Under the pieces are notes generated by a model. That model made no database searches. It saw only the letters and a list, made by a program, of their open reading frames with translations, and was not told where the DNA came from. A stretch of DNA of 64,000 bases from Nostoc sp. ATCC 43529 (GTDB taxonomy: Bacteria > Cyanobacteriota > Cyanobacteriia > Cyanobacteriales > Nostocaceae), in the NCBI GenBank assembly GCA_003326205.1, contig LWTK01000032.1:1-64000 (forward strand). The letters are read 5' to 3'. Shown here in pieces: positions 18,527 to 27,927 of this stretch (positions are counted from its first letter, which is position 1; every line of letters begins with the position of its first letter). Made by a program: the position numbers and the translations under genes.

Positions 18527-20350
18527 ATGTTTTCAAAATTTACTTCCAAGATTGAAACCCTTGTCGATTTACTTCGCTATAGATCGTTACACCAAACTAA
18601 CGAGCGTGTTTTTACGTTTCTCGAAAACGGAGAAACAGAAACAGACTGGCTAACATATCTAGAGTTAGACACACAGGCTCAAGCGATCGCAGCCTCTCTT
18701 CAGTCTTTAGGTATGACTGGAGAACGAGCTTTACTGCTTTATCCACCAGGATTAGAATTCATTAGCGCTTTTTTTGGGTGTTTGTATGCTGGAGTAGTGG
18801 CAGTACCAGCTTATCCACCCCGGCACAATCAGAAGATGTCTAGGTTGGAGGCAATCGCCTTAGATGCTCAAGCAAGAGTCGCACTAACCACTACATCGAT
18901 TTTGGGCAATATAAAAAGTCAGGCTGATGAGGCTCCAGCCTTAGCAGGATTGCATTGGCTAACTACAGATAAAAATGACCATTCCCAGATATCAGATTGG
19001 CAAGAATTACGGAGCGATCGGGAGACTTTAGCTTTTCTCCAGTACACTTCAGGGTCTACAGGAATACCAAAAGGGGTGATGGTCAGTCATGGTAACATAC
19101 TGCACAATGAGCAAACGATCGACCTGGGTCTTAGAAATCCAGACGAAGCAGTCTATGTCAATTGGATGCCCTTGTACCATGATATGGGACTCATTGGTAA
19201 TGTATTGCAAGCATTGTATTTGGGAGTTCCTTGCATTGTAATGCCGCCTGGGGCTTTTATCCAAAAACCATTTCGCTGGTTACAAGCGATTACTCGCTAT
19301 AGGGCAACTACTAGTGGTGGGCCTAATTTTGCTTATGACGAGTGCGTAAGAAGGATTAAACCCGAACAGCTAACCAGTCTTGACTTAAGTGCTTGGGAAG
19401 TTGCTTTTAATGGTGCCGAACCAGTCCGTGCAGAGACACTAAAACGTTTTGCTAAAACCTTCGCTGCTTGTGGCTTTCGCCAGGAAGCATTTTATCCTTG
19501 CTATGGCATGGCTGAAGTAACCTTATTTGTATCGGGGGGAATAAAAACAGATCCACCTGTCATTTATGCTGTTAACGAAGAGTCTCTTCAGCAAAACCTA
19601 GTGATGCCAGCCAGGGGCGATGGGGAAAGAAGTCGGATGATTGTCGGTTGCGGTCAAAGCTGGTTAGGACAAAAAATTGTTATCGTTAACCCTGAGTCCT
19701 TAACTAAATGTGCAGATGAAGAAGTAGGAGAAATTTGGGTATCAGGAAGAAGCGTGACTCAAGGCTATTGGAATCGGTCTCAGGAGACACAAAAGACTTT
19801 TAAGGCTCATATCATAGATACAGGTGAAGGCCCGTTTCTACGAACGGGAGATTTAGGATTTTTACGTAATGGCGAGTTGTTCGTCACCGGACGCATCAAA
19901 GATGTGATAATTATCAAAGGACAAAATCATTATCCCCAAGACATTGAACTAACAGTCCAAGAGAGTCACCCAGCACTGCGACTAAATTGTGGGTCGGCGT
20001 TTACAGTGAAGATTGAGGGACAAGAGCGACTAATTGTGGTTCAGGAAGTAGAGCGCAATTACCTTCGGAAGTTGAATGTTGATGAAGTTTTAGGTAATAT
20101 TCGTCAAGCAGTGGCAGCAGAGCATAATCTACAGGTTTATGCCACAGCACTAATTAAGACTAATAGTATTCCGAAGACTTCAAGCGGTAAGATTCAGCGC
20201 CATGCATGTCATTCTGCGTTTATTAATGGCAGTTTAGATGTGGTGTACGATTGGAGTGAGAATCCTCAGCTAAAAACAGAATTCCGCCACTTACAGGCTG
20301 AGATGAAATCTTTGTTAGAGAAGTTACAAGCTACAAATTGCTTGCAGTAA
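18527..20350 (+). CDS. Fatty acyl-AMP ligase (FAAL)
   Basis: A 607-residue adenylate-forming enzyme that activates a free fatty acid as acyl-AMP and passes it to an ACP. Core motifs are visible: YTSGSTGIPKG (~173), the FAAL-typical NWMPLYHDMGLIG (~210), GGPNFAYD (~265), CYGMAEVTL (~325) and RTGDLGFL (~443). The length and the start of the core (SLGMTGERALLLYPPGLEF) match FAALs that initiate lipopeptide and polyketide assembly in cyanobacteria. An ACP gene follows 35 bp downstream, and the halogenase-like and PKS genes follow on the same strand. This fits the CylA role in cylindrocyclophane-type pathways. Chain length is not predictable from sequence. Confidence 0.94.
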   Translation: MFSKFTSKIETLVDLLRYRSLHQTNERVFTFLENGETETDWLTYLELDTQAQAIAASLQSLGMTGERALLLYPPGLEFISAFFGCLYAGVVAVPAYPPRHNQKMSRLEAIALDAQARVALTTTSILGNIKSQADEAPALAGLHWLTTDKNDHSQISDWQELRSDRETLAFLQYTSGSTGIPKGVMVSHGNILHNEQTIDLGLRNPDEAVYVNWMPLYHDMGLIGNVLQALYLGVPCIVMPPGAFIQKPFRWLQAITRYRATTSGGPNFAYDECVRRIKPEQLTSLDLSAWEVAFNGAEPVRAETLKRFAKTFAACGFRQEAFYPCYGMAEVTLFVSGGIKTDPPVIYAVNEESLQQNLVMPARGDGERSRMIVGCGQSWLGQKIVIVNPESLTKCADEEVGEIWVSGRSVTQGYWNRSQETQKTFKAHIIDTGEGPFLRTGDLGFLRNGELFVTGRIKDVIIIKGQNHYPQDIELTVQESHPALRLNCGSAFTVKIEGQERLIVVQEVERNYLRKLNVDEVLGNIRQAVAAEHNLQVYATALIKTNSIPKTSSGKIQRHACHSAFINGSLDVVYDWSENPQLKTEFRHLQAEMKSLLEKLQATNCLQ

Positions 20351-20385
20351 AAGCTGAAATTGTTTTATTTAAGGGGATTAAAATC

Positions 20386-20697
20386 ATGGAAAATAAAATC
20401 CTTGAACTCGCCCAGATGGGTGAGATAGAAGTGAGTCAAGATAATTCACCTAATAATTTACCTACAGAGACCGAGATCCAAAACTGGTTGGTTTCTTATA
20501 TAGCTGAATTATTGGAAGTAGACCTAGATAAAATTGATATCACAATTCCTTTCGATCGCTATGGTCTAGATTCCTCAGCAGCTATGGAATTGAGTGGCGA
20601 GTTGGAAGACTGGTTGGGGAGAGAATTAGCACCAACCCTGCTATACGATTATCCCACTATTGAAGCTTTAGCTAAAAATTTATCTGCAATAAATTAA
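20386..20697 (+). CDS. Free-standing acyl carrier protein paired with the FAAL
   Basis: The ATG at 20386 is chosen because AAGGGG precedes it at 20371 and the sequence upstream in frame overlaps the FAAL end. The 103-residue product has a short N-terminal leader and one carrier domain with the phosphopantetheine Ser in GLDSSAAMEL (~64), a signature common to ACPs that partner FAALs. It is expected to carry the fatty acyl chain as a thioester for modification by the downstream halogenase-like enzyme and extension by the PKS. Compare CylB. Confidence 0.93.
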   Translation: MENKILELAQMGEIEVSQDNSPNNLPTETEIQNWLVSYIAELLEVDLDKIDITIPFDRYGLDSSAAMELSGELEDWLGRELAPTLLYDYPTIEALAKNLSAIN

Positions 20698-20729
20698 ATA
20701 GCAAATCAATTACTAAAAAAGAGAGAAAA

Positions 20730-22127
20730 ATGGTAAAAAATACTGAATTATCCTGTACAATCAATCCACCTTCATTTAAAAATGAAAGATTGGCACAAAA
20801 GCCTTTCAAGGTGATGGAAAACATTTTTCAAAACAATACTAATTCTAACTATACAGAGAGAATTCACGAATTGGAAAAGAATTTTGTTTATAGTAGTAAC
20901 AGCGATAGTTACTGGAGTGAACCTGAGCAATCAATATTATATGGTACACCATTATACGAAGCAGCTTCTTCTTCGCAGAAAATAGCTTTAAATCACCTTT
21001 ATTGGGCGATACAATACAGCAAAGTCCCGGCTGACGAAGCTACAACAATAATATTTAATCAAATTACAGGTAGTGTTTTCTCTAACCTTGGAGGTTTTGG
21101 AACTCTTTGTCAAGAGCTAGAGCTTGAAACTTCTCAAGAACACTATCATATTCATGCGTTTCAAAGGATTAGTCGCTTAACAAAAAAAGCTTTGCTATGT
21201 AATAAATTAAAACAATCATATTTGCCGAAAATTAAGTTTAACGATCGATTAAAGTCTTTGCCAAATCTCAATTTTTTAACAGAAAGTTTGAAAATTCCTG
21301 ATTTTTTGGAGCGTTCATCTTACTCTACCTTGCGCTTTATCAATAGGTTCATGCTAGAAAGCCAGGGCCAAAAACCTGGCAAATATTTGCAAGAATTAGA
21401 AAACAAGAATGAGTTTATTCAAGTACCGACAGATGGAATATTTAGTAAATTTCCATTTCGGCGTCAAACAGTACAACTGCTAACTTTCAACTTTGGAACT
21501 TCGCCTTTCTTAGCATCTCATTACTATGCCCTCCGCTTAATTGCAAATATGATGCTTAAGAACTGGGAATATAATTATGCTAAATATTTTAGAACGTTAG
21601 AAAAAAACGCTGAGTTTATCCCAGCACCAACATCTGTTTCCTATTTCCATTTTTTAGATGAATCTTTTCACACGACAATTTCCAAAACTATTGCTCAAGA
21701 TTTGTACAAAGTGTTTTCTAAGCCAACAGCCTATGAGCTAACTATTGCTAATATGACGCTTTATTTGATGCAACTGAATCTAAAAGGGCTTTCTGGTGCA
21801 ATTCCTTATCGGTTTATACAAGATGACCTTTCTTTTATGGGTTTTTTCTACCAGCTACTACAGACTCCTATATTTGATTTGTCTGCTTCGGAAGCACTGT
21901 ATTGGTTAGAGAAATGTTTTTGTCAAGAGCATGAGGGTTTTCATCTAACTTTCAACCATCACCAACGGTTACTATCAAATCTCTGTCAAACCTTCGTTGA
22001 TGTTGAATACTTTTGGCCTATAAACCGTGAAATGCGTCTAATGGCTTCAGGAGATAATATTGGTAAATCTGTCCAAAGCAACATCAAGACATTTAAAAGA
22101 TTTTCTCAATCTCTTGCTTATTTGTGA
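20730..22127 (+). CDS. CylC-like di-metal carboxylate enzyme, probable aliphatic halogenase
   Basis: A 465-residue protein without common domain motifs other than a di-iron pattern: E137-x-x-H140 (QEHYHIHAF) and H307-x-x-x-E311-x-x-H314 (HFLDESFH). This ExxH/HxxxExxH layout is that of AurF-type N-oxygenases and the cyanobacterial CylC family. CylC enzymes chlorinate unactivated carbons of ACP-bound fatty acyl chains and are about this length. The gene order FAAL-ACP-this gene-PKS repeats the CylA-CylB-CylC arrangement, which is the main reason for favouring a halogenase over an N-oxygenase. Its stop codon overlaps the GTG start of the PKS gene, so the two are translationally coupled. Function is inferred from motif, size and context. 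Confidence 0.72.
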   Translation: MVKNTELSCTINPPSFKNERLAQKPFKVMENIFQNNTNSNYTERIHELEKNFVYSSNSDSYWSEPEQSILYGTPLYEAASSSQKIALNHLYWAIQYSKVPADEATTIIFNQITGSVFSNLGGFGTLCQELELETSQEHYHIHAFQRISRLTKKALLCNKLKQSYLPKIKFNDRLKSLPNLNFLTESLKIPDFLERSSYSTLRFINRFMLESQGQKPGKYLQELENKNEFIQVPTDGIFSKFPFRRQTVQLLTFNFGTSPFLASHYYALRLIANMMLKNWEYNYAKYFRTLEKNAEFIPAPTSVSYFHFLDESFHTTISKTIAQDLYKVFSKPTAYELTIANMTLYLMQLNLKGLSGAIPYRFIQDDLSFMGFFYQLLQTPIFDLSASEALYWLEKCFCQEHEGFHLTFNHHQRLLSNLCQTFVDVEYFWPINREMRLMASGDNIGKSVQSNIKTFKRFSQSLAYL

Positions 22128-25100
22128 AATCAGATTTTATTGACAAATTACAAATGGAACCTATAGCAATTATTGGTCTTGGCTGTCGCTTTCCTGGTGC
22201 AGAAAATCCAGTATCTTTCTGGCAACTCTTACATAACGGAGTAGATGCGATCGCCGAAGTGCCACCAAAGCGGTGGGACATTGATGCATTCTATCATCCA
22301 ACATCAGCTACACCAGGGAAAATGAACACCCGATGGGGTGGCTTTTTAGAACAAGTGGATCTATTTGATGCTAGTTTCTTCGGGATCTCTCCTCGTGAAG
22401 CAGAGCGTATGGACCCTCAGCAGAGATTGGTTTTGGAAGTAGCTTGGGAAAGTTTAGAAAATGCAGGGATAGCACCATTAAAACTGTCTGGTAGCCAGAC
22501 AGGAGTTTTTATCGGAGTCGCTAACTATGACTATAGCAAGTTGCTATCGACAGACTATACCCGCGTTACTGCTTACGATGGCACTGGTAATATTCTCTGT
22601 ATTGCTGCCAATCGCTTATCTTATATACTCAATCTCCAAGGGCCTAGTATAGCGGTAGGCAGTGCTTGTTCTTCGTCATTGGTAGCATTGCATTATGCTT
22701 GTAGAAGTTTGCAGAGTGGAGAATCAGACTTGTGTTTAGCAGGAGGAGTTAACCTCATTCTGTCTCCAGAGTCAACAATAAATTGTTCTCAAGCCTTGAT
22801 GCTTGCAGATGACGGTCGCTGTAAAACCTTTGATGCCAGTGCTGATGGCTATGTTCGAGGAGAGGGATGTGGTGTTGTCGTACTCAAACGCCTTTCCCAG
22901 GCCAAGAAGGATGGAGATAACATTCAGGCAATTATCAGAGGTTCAGCAGTTAACCAAGATGGTCTCAGCAATGGACTCACAGCCCCTAATGGGCCTTCTC
23001 AGCAAGCAGTTATTCGTCAGGCGCTAAAAAACGCTCTTGTACCACCTGCCCAAATTAGTTATGTAGAAGCTCATGGAACTGGCACATTTTTGGGAGATAC
23101 CATTGAAATGAGTTCTCTCAAAGCTGTACTTATGCAAGACCGGCAACCAAATCAACGTTGTTGGGTTGGTTCAGTCAAGACTAATATTGGTCATTTGGAG
23201 GCAGCAGCTGGAATTTCCGGTGTCATCAAAGTCGTACTTTCTTTACAACATGAAGAAATTCCAGCGCATCTACATTTGAAGCAGTTAAATCCGCATATTA
23301 AAATCAAAAATACTCCTATTGCGATTCCAACTGAGCGACAGCAATGGCAGCGAGGAAAAGAGCAACGGTTTGCTGGAGTTAGTTCCTTTGGATTCGGTGG
23401 CACGAATACCCATATCATTGTTGAAGAAGCTCCGCTGCTACAGCCGATGCCAGGAAAAATTGACCGTCCACAGCATATACTCACCCTCTCGGCTAAAAGT
23501 GAGAATGCCTTAGAGGAATTGATACAAAGATATGAATATTTCTTAGCATCTCATCCTGGAGTATCGCTGGTAAATGTTTGCTTCACTGCTAATACTGGGC
23601 GATCGTATTTTAACCATCGTCTTGCTGTTATCGCTGAGTCTACACAGCAGTTGCGCGAACAGTTAAGGTTGGCATTGGCTTTTGAAAATACTCCTAAACT
23701 TGTAAAGAATCAAGTATATAGCAGGAACCGTCTAAAAATTGCATTTTTATTCACAGGTCAAGGGTCTCAATACATAAATATGGGACGAGAACTTTACGAA
23801 CGATCGCCCACTTTTAAGCAAACCCTAGACCGTTGCAACGAAATTTTGTCTGCTTATTTAGAGAAGTCTTTGCTTTGTGTTCTTTATCCTGAATTAGGAG
23901 AAACTTCATTAATAGATGAGACAGCCTACACGCAACCTGCCTTATTTGCTATTGAGTATGCATTAGCAGAATTATGGAAATCTTGGGGCATAAAACCTGC
24001 CATTGTTATGGGCCATAGTGTAGGGGAATATGTTGCTGCTTGTGTGGCAGGTGTATTCAGCCTCGAAGAAGGCCTAAAGCTAATTGCCCAACGAGGACGT
24101 TTAATGCAAGCACTTCCCCAAAATGGAAAAATGGTAGCGGTATTAACATCTGAAAGCCAAGTGCGAGCAGTTCTTGATAGGTATGCGAAGGAAGTTTCAA
24201 TTGCTGCCGTTAATGGTTCTGAAAGTATGGTGATTTCAGGTAAACGTCAAGCTGTTGAAACTATCTGTGCCATTTTCGATGCAAAAGGAATAAAAACTAA
24301 AACATTACAGGTTTCTCATGCCTTCCACTCTCCTTTGATGAAGCCGATGCTCGTAGAGTTTGAGAGGGTTGCTCAGGAAATCAATTACTCCCTGCCTCAA
24401 ATCAATTTAGTCTCGAATCTCACTGGAAAACCTGTGACAGTAGAAATCGCCACTTCTGAATATTGGTGCAAACATGTGCTGGAGTCGGTGCAATTTGCGG
24501 CAAGTATGGAGAATCTATATCAGCAGGAGTGTGAGTTATTTGTAGAAATCGGTCCCAAACCTATATTGTTAGGAATGGGACGCCAATGCCTACCAGAAGG
24601 AGTAGGAGTTTGGCTGCCTAGTCTGCGTCCGGAACAAGGAGACTGGCAGCAAATTCTCCAGAGTTTGGCAGAGTTATACGTGAGGGGGGTAGCTGTAGAT
24701 TGGTTCAGTTTTGACCGTGACTATCCCCGTTACAAACTTCCATTGCCGACCTACCCTTGGCAGCGATCGCGCTATTGGGTTGAACAAACTGATGAGAACC
24801 ACTTAGAGAACAAGCAGCAAGTATTTCCTGTTTGGGAGTCCTTATTAGAGGCTGGTCGTTACCAGGCTCAACAAGCTCCCTTAGATTTAGCTCTCCATAC
24901 TCAACCAACCAAGCAGCAGTATCTCGATCGCTTAACAATTGCATATATTATCCAAGCGCTTTCAAAATTTGGCGTTTATACTCAACCAAATGAACAACAT
25001 TCTATCGAGAGTTTACTGTATAGTCTGAAAATTCTACCAAACTACAAAAATCTTTTGTTGCGGTGGTTAAAGAAATTGGCCAGCGGTGGTTTTCTTAAGT

Positions 25101-27217
25101 ATGAGGAAGGGGAAATCTTTGTGTGCGATCGCCCCTTGCCTAATTATGGCCTAGACTCTCTTTTATCTGAAGCTCAAGACGTTTTCAAGGATACTCCCTT
25201 CTTACTAGATTATTTACAACGCTGTGGTAATAATCTCACAGATATTTTAATTAATAAGTTTTCTCCCTTGGAAACCCTATTTCCTAATGGTTCTCTAAAT
25301 CTAGCCGAAAGTATTTATCAAGAGTGGTCTATAGCTCGTTATTTCAATCATATTACTAGAAGTATTGTTGAATCAGCGGTCAAAACCTTACCATTCAAAA
25401 AAACGTTACGAATTTTAGAAATTGGGGCTGGAACGGGGGGAACAACAACATTCTTACTGCCCGTATTACCTTCAGAAAAAACTGTTTATTACTTTACCGA
25501 CGTATCAGACTTTTTCTTCGTTCGTGCTAAGGAAAAATTTCAGGCATATCCTTTTATTGAATATAGTTTGCTTAATATTGAACAAAATCCTCAAGAAGCT
25601 GGCTATCAGTACCAAAGCTTTGATATTGTAGTCGCAACCAATGTCTTGCACGCCACCCGCAATATCAAGGAAACCTTAGAGCACGTTCGATCTATTCTAA
25701 ATCCTGGTGGTATACTGCTCCTCAATGAAGTAACTCAACATCCGTCTTGGTTTGACATTACCATAGGTTTAATTGAGGGATGGCAGAGATTTGAAGACCC
25801 GTGGCGACAAAATAATCCACTTTTATCACCAACGCAGTGGAAAAATCTTCTTCAAGCTCATGGGTTTGAGAAAGTTATGGCTTTTCCAGAACCTGGTTGT
25901 GTAACAGAAATACTGGGACAGCATGTTTTAATCGCTCAAACTCCAGGAAACCTAGTTTATTCTGAAGCACATACTACAAATGCTATAGCTCTTAAGGTTA
26001 TTTCCGAACCTACTTTACCATTCGTAGAAACAAATTTAACTCGTGAGAAAATCCTCTCAGCAACCTCAGAAGAACGCCAGTATGTACTGGAGTCTTATCT
26101 CAGCCATCAAATTGCCAAAGTGCTTGGTCTTTCTAGTTTTAAAGCAGATATTCATCAGCCTATAAGAGAAATGGGACTTGATTCTCTTATGGCAATCGAC
26201 CTGAAAAGTCGGATTGAAGCAAATCTAGGGGTGACCATATCCACAGAAAACTTTTTTCAAGGATTGAGCTTAAGTCAACTTACAAAGCAGGTGCTAGAAG
26301 AAATACTAGGAGAATCAGATGCTCATAACATCCAGCAATTTGTTAATGAAAAATCTGCTACTGAGCCTCCTCAGATTCTAGTCAAGATTCAACCTAATGG
26401 TTCAAAACCACCTTTTGTGTGCATACATCCTGGGGGATTAGATGTCCTAGTTTATAGAAACTTAGCAAAATATTTAGGCAATGAACAACCATTTTACGTG
26501 TTACAACCATCAGAGTTAGACAACTATAAAAATCTTGATGGAAAAGTAGTTTCTTCTACTCCTATTGAATATGTAGCAAGTCAATGTATCGAAGTTTTGT
26601 CTAGTCTTCAATTACATGAACCATATCTTCTGGCAGGTTGGTCATTGGGAGGAATTGTAGCCTTTGAGATAGCTCAGCAATTACAAAGGCAAGGACATCA
26701 AGTAGGACTACTGGCTTTGCTAGATGTTGGTAATTTCCCAACAGATGATGATACGATGCTGAACTGGTTCGCTAATTACTTAGGAACCCGTTTAGGTAAA
26801 AAATTTACACTTAGTAAAGATGACCTTCGAGGGCTTGAACTGAATGAGCAATTCAATTATCTCTTGGAACAAGCAATAACGATGAAGCTTTTACCTGTCA
26901 ATACTAACCTTTTGGAAATTCAGAATCTTTTCCGTATATATAAAGCTGGCGTTAATGCTTCGATGCAACAAGCAAAAAACTATCAGGCGCAAGTCTATTC
27001 AAACCGTATCACATTATTTCAAGCTAGCGAATTAGATAAATCCGTTAGTCAAGATGTTTTTCATTGGAGCAAATTACAGAATTTCTCTGATGAACCAATA
27101 GAAACTTATACTGTTCCTGGCAACCATTATACAATTTTCATAGAACCTGAGGTTCAAGCTCTAGCACAAGTATTGAAGAATTGTTTAGAACAGGTTAATT
27201 TAACTTTCAAAATATAA
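22124..27217 (+). CDS. Type I PKS: KS-AT-cMT-ACP-TE
   Basis: Starts at GTG 22124 inside the stop of the preceding gene; ATG 22154 is an alternative. The 1697-residue protein has a KS (~11-440, C182 in SACSSS, with EAHGTGT and KTNIGH); an AT (~540-840, GHSVGEY, HAFH indicating malonyl-CoA); a C-methyltransferase (~960-1290, SAM motif LEIGAGTGGTT); an ACP (Ser near 1354 in GLDSL); and a terminal thioesterase (~1425-1690, nucleophile in GWSLGG, His in GNHYTIF). No KR, DH or ER is present, so one round would leave an alpha-methyl-beta-keto thioester. The KS has GSACSSS instead of the usual DTACSSS, but the Cys is kept. It may extend the FAAL-derived chain or end the assembly line begun on the minus strand. 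Confidence 0.95.
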   Translation: MKSDFIDKLQMEPIAIIGLGCRFPGAENPVSFWQLLHNGVDAIAEVPPKRWDIDAFYHPTSATPGKMNTRWGGFLEQVDLFDASFFGISPREAERMDPQQRLVLEVAWESLENAGIAPLKLSGSQTGVFIGVANYDYSKLLSTDYTRVTAYDGTGNILCIAANRLSYILNLQGPSIAVGSACSSSLVALHYACRSLQSGESDLCLAGGVNLILSPESTINCSQALMLADDGRCKTFDASADGYVRGEGCGVVVLKRLSQAKKDGDNIQAIIRGSAVNQDGLSNGLTAPNGPSQQAVIRQALKNALVPPAQISYVEAHGTGTFLGDTIEMSSLKAVLMQDRQPNQRCWVGSVKTNIGHLEAAAGISGVIKVVLSLQHEEIPAHLHLKQLNPHIKIKNTPIAIPTERQQWQRGKEQRFAGVSSFGFGGTNTHIIVEEAPLLQPMPGKIDRPQHILTLSAKSENALEELIQRYEYFLASHPGVSLVNVCFTANTGRSYFNHRLAVIAESTQQLREQLRLALAFENTPKLVKNQVYSRNRLKIAFLFTGQGSQYINMGRELYERSPTFKQTLDRCNEILSAYLEKSLLCVLYPELGETSLIDETAYTQPALFAIEYALAELWKSWGIKPAIVMGHSVGEYVAACVAGVFSLEEGLKLIAQRGRLMQALPQNGKMVAVLTSESQVRAVLDRYAKEVSIAAVNGSESMVISGKRQAVETICAIFDAKGIKTKTLQVSHAFHSPLMKPMLVEFERVAQEINYSLPQINLVSNLTGKPVTVEIATSEYWCKHVLESVQFAASMENLYQQECELFVEIGPKPILLGMGRQCLPEGVGVWLPSLRPEQGDWQQILQSLAELYVRGVAVDWFSFDRDYPRYKLPLPTYPWQRSRYWVEQTDENHLENKQQVFPVWESLLEAGRYQAQQAPLDLALHTQPTKQQYLDRLTIAYIIQALSKFGVYTQPNEQHSIESLLYSLKILPNYKNLLLRWLKKLASGGFLKYEEGEIFVCDRPLPNYGLDSLLSEAQDVFKDTPFLLDYLQRCGNNLTDILINKFSPLETLFPNGSLNLAESIYQEWSIARYFNHITRSIVESAVKTLPFKKTLRILEIGAGTGGTTTFLLPVLPSEKTVYYFTDVSDFFFVRAKEKFQAYPFIEYSLLNIEQNPQEAGYQYQSFDIVVATNVLHATRNIKETLEHVRSILNPGGILLLNEVTQHPSWFDITIGLIEGWQRFEDPWRQNNPLLSPTQWKNLLQAHGFEKVMAFPEPGCVTEILGQHVLIAQTPGNLVYSEAHTTNAIALKVISEPTLPFVETNLTREKILSATSEERQYVLESYLSHQIAKVLGLSSFKADIHQPIREMGLDSLMAIDLKSRIEANLGVTISTENFFQGLSLSQLTKQVLEEILGESDAHNIQQFVNEKSATEPPQILVKIQPNGSKPPFVCIHPGGLDVLVYRNLAKYLGNEQPFYVLQPSELDNYKNLDGKVVSSTPIEYVASQCIEVLSSLQLHEPYLLAGWSLGGIVAFEIAQQLQRQGHQVGLLALLDVGNFPTDDDTMLNWFANYLGTRLGKKFTLSKDDLRGLELNEQFNYLLEQAITMKLLPVNTNLLEIQNLFRIYKAGVNASMQQAKNYQAQVYSNRITLFQASELDKSVSQDVFHWSKLQNFSDEPIETYTVPGNHYTIFIEPEVQALAQVLKNCLEQVNLTFKI

Positions 27218-27225
27218 AAATCAAA

Positions 27226-27699
27226 ATGACAAATAAAATTCTTGTAGGAACTTGGAAATTAATTTCTTGGGAAACTAAAACTTCAGAGGGTATAATTCTG
27301 TATCCCTTTGGAAAAAATGTTATTGGCTATCTAAGCTATACAGACAAGGGATATATGTCTGCAATGATTATGAGAAATGATTGCCTCAGTATTACAATAT
27401 CTTCAGAAGAATTTATGAAAGCCAGAACAACCCTACTAAAACCCTTGTTACTTCTTTTTAAATGGCAGGAGTTAAAAACTCTGTTTAAATACCTCCAAGT
27501 TGCAACCAACTATATTTCTTATAGTGGGAAATATGAAATTCAAGGAAACAAAGTTCTTCATCACGTTGAAATTAGTTTTCTTCCTGATTGGATTGGAACA
27601 ACCATAGAACGAACGTTTGAGATTACAGGAGAAAAGTTGTTATTAATATCTCCTCCTATTGGAGGTTCTCCTCAATACTTAACCTGGCAACGAGTTTAA
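27226..27699 (+). CDS. Lipocalin-like domain protein (Lipocalin_5 type)
   Basis: A 157-residue protein opening LVGTWKLISWE, then ILYPFGKNVIGYLSYT and GYMSAMIM, and closing with ERTFEITGEKLLL. This is the pattern of the lipocalin-like family often found in fungal and bacterial polyketide clusters. The fold is a small barrel that can bind hydrophobic ligands, and some members catalyse cyclisation or isomerisation. It starts eight bases after the PKS stop, so it is co-transcribed. It may act on or bind the released chain; no catalytic residues can be assigned. Confidence 0.82.
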   Translation: MTNKILVGTWKLISWETKTSEGIILYPFGKNVIGYLSYTDKGYMSAMIMRNDCLSITISSEEFMKARTTLLKPLLLLFKWQELKTLFKYLQVATNYISYSGKYEIQGNKVLHHVEISFLPDWIGTTIERTFEITGEKLLLISPPIGGSPQYLTWQRV

Positions 27700-27927
27700 A
27701 TATTAGTTGACGGGTTATTTTTATGAAAACTCACCTGTTAGTCAGCAATTTTTGACCTAGCAACAACCAAATTATATTGGAGAGACACCCTTCGTCCCTG
27801 GAACAAATTGACTGACGTTGTTAAAGAAAATAGCAATCGCTGAAAGTGAGCCGCAGGCTCTGATAAAAGACATTACTCCCCACTTCTCAAGACTTCAAAA
27901 AATTTATAAGTTCTACAAGAGGTCAGT

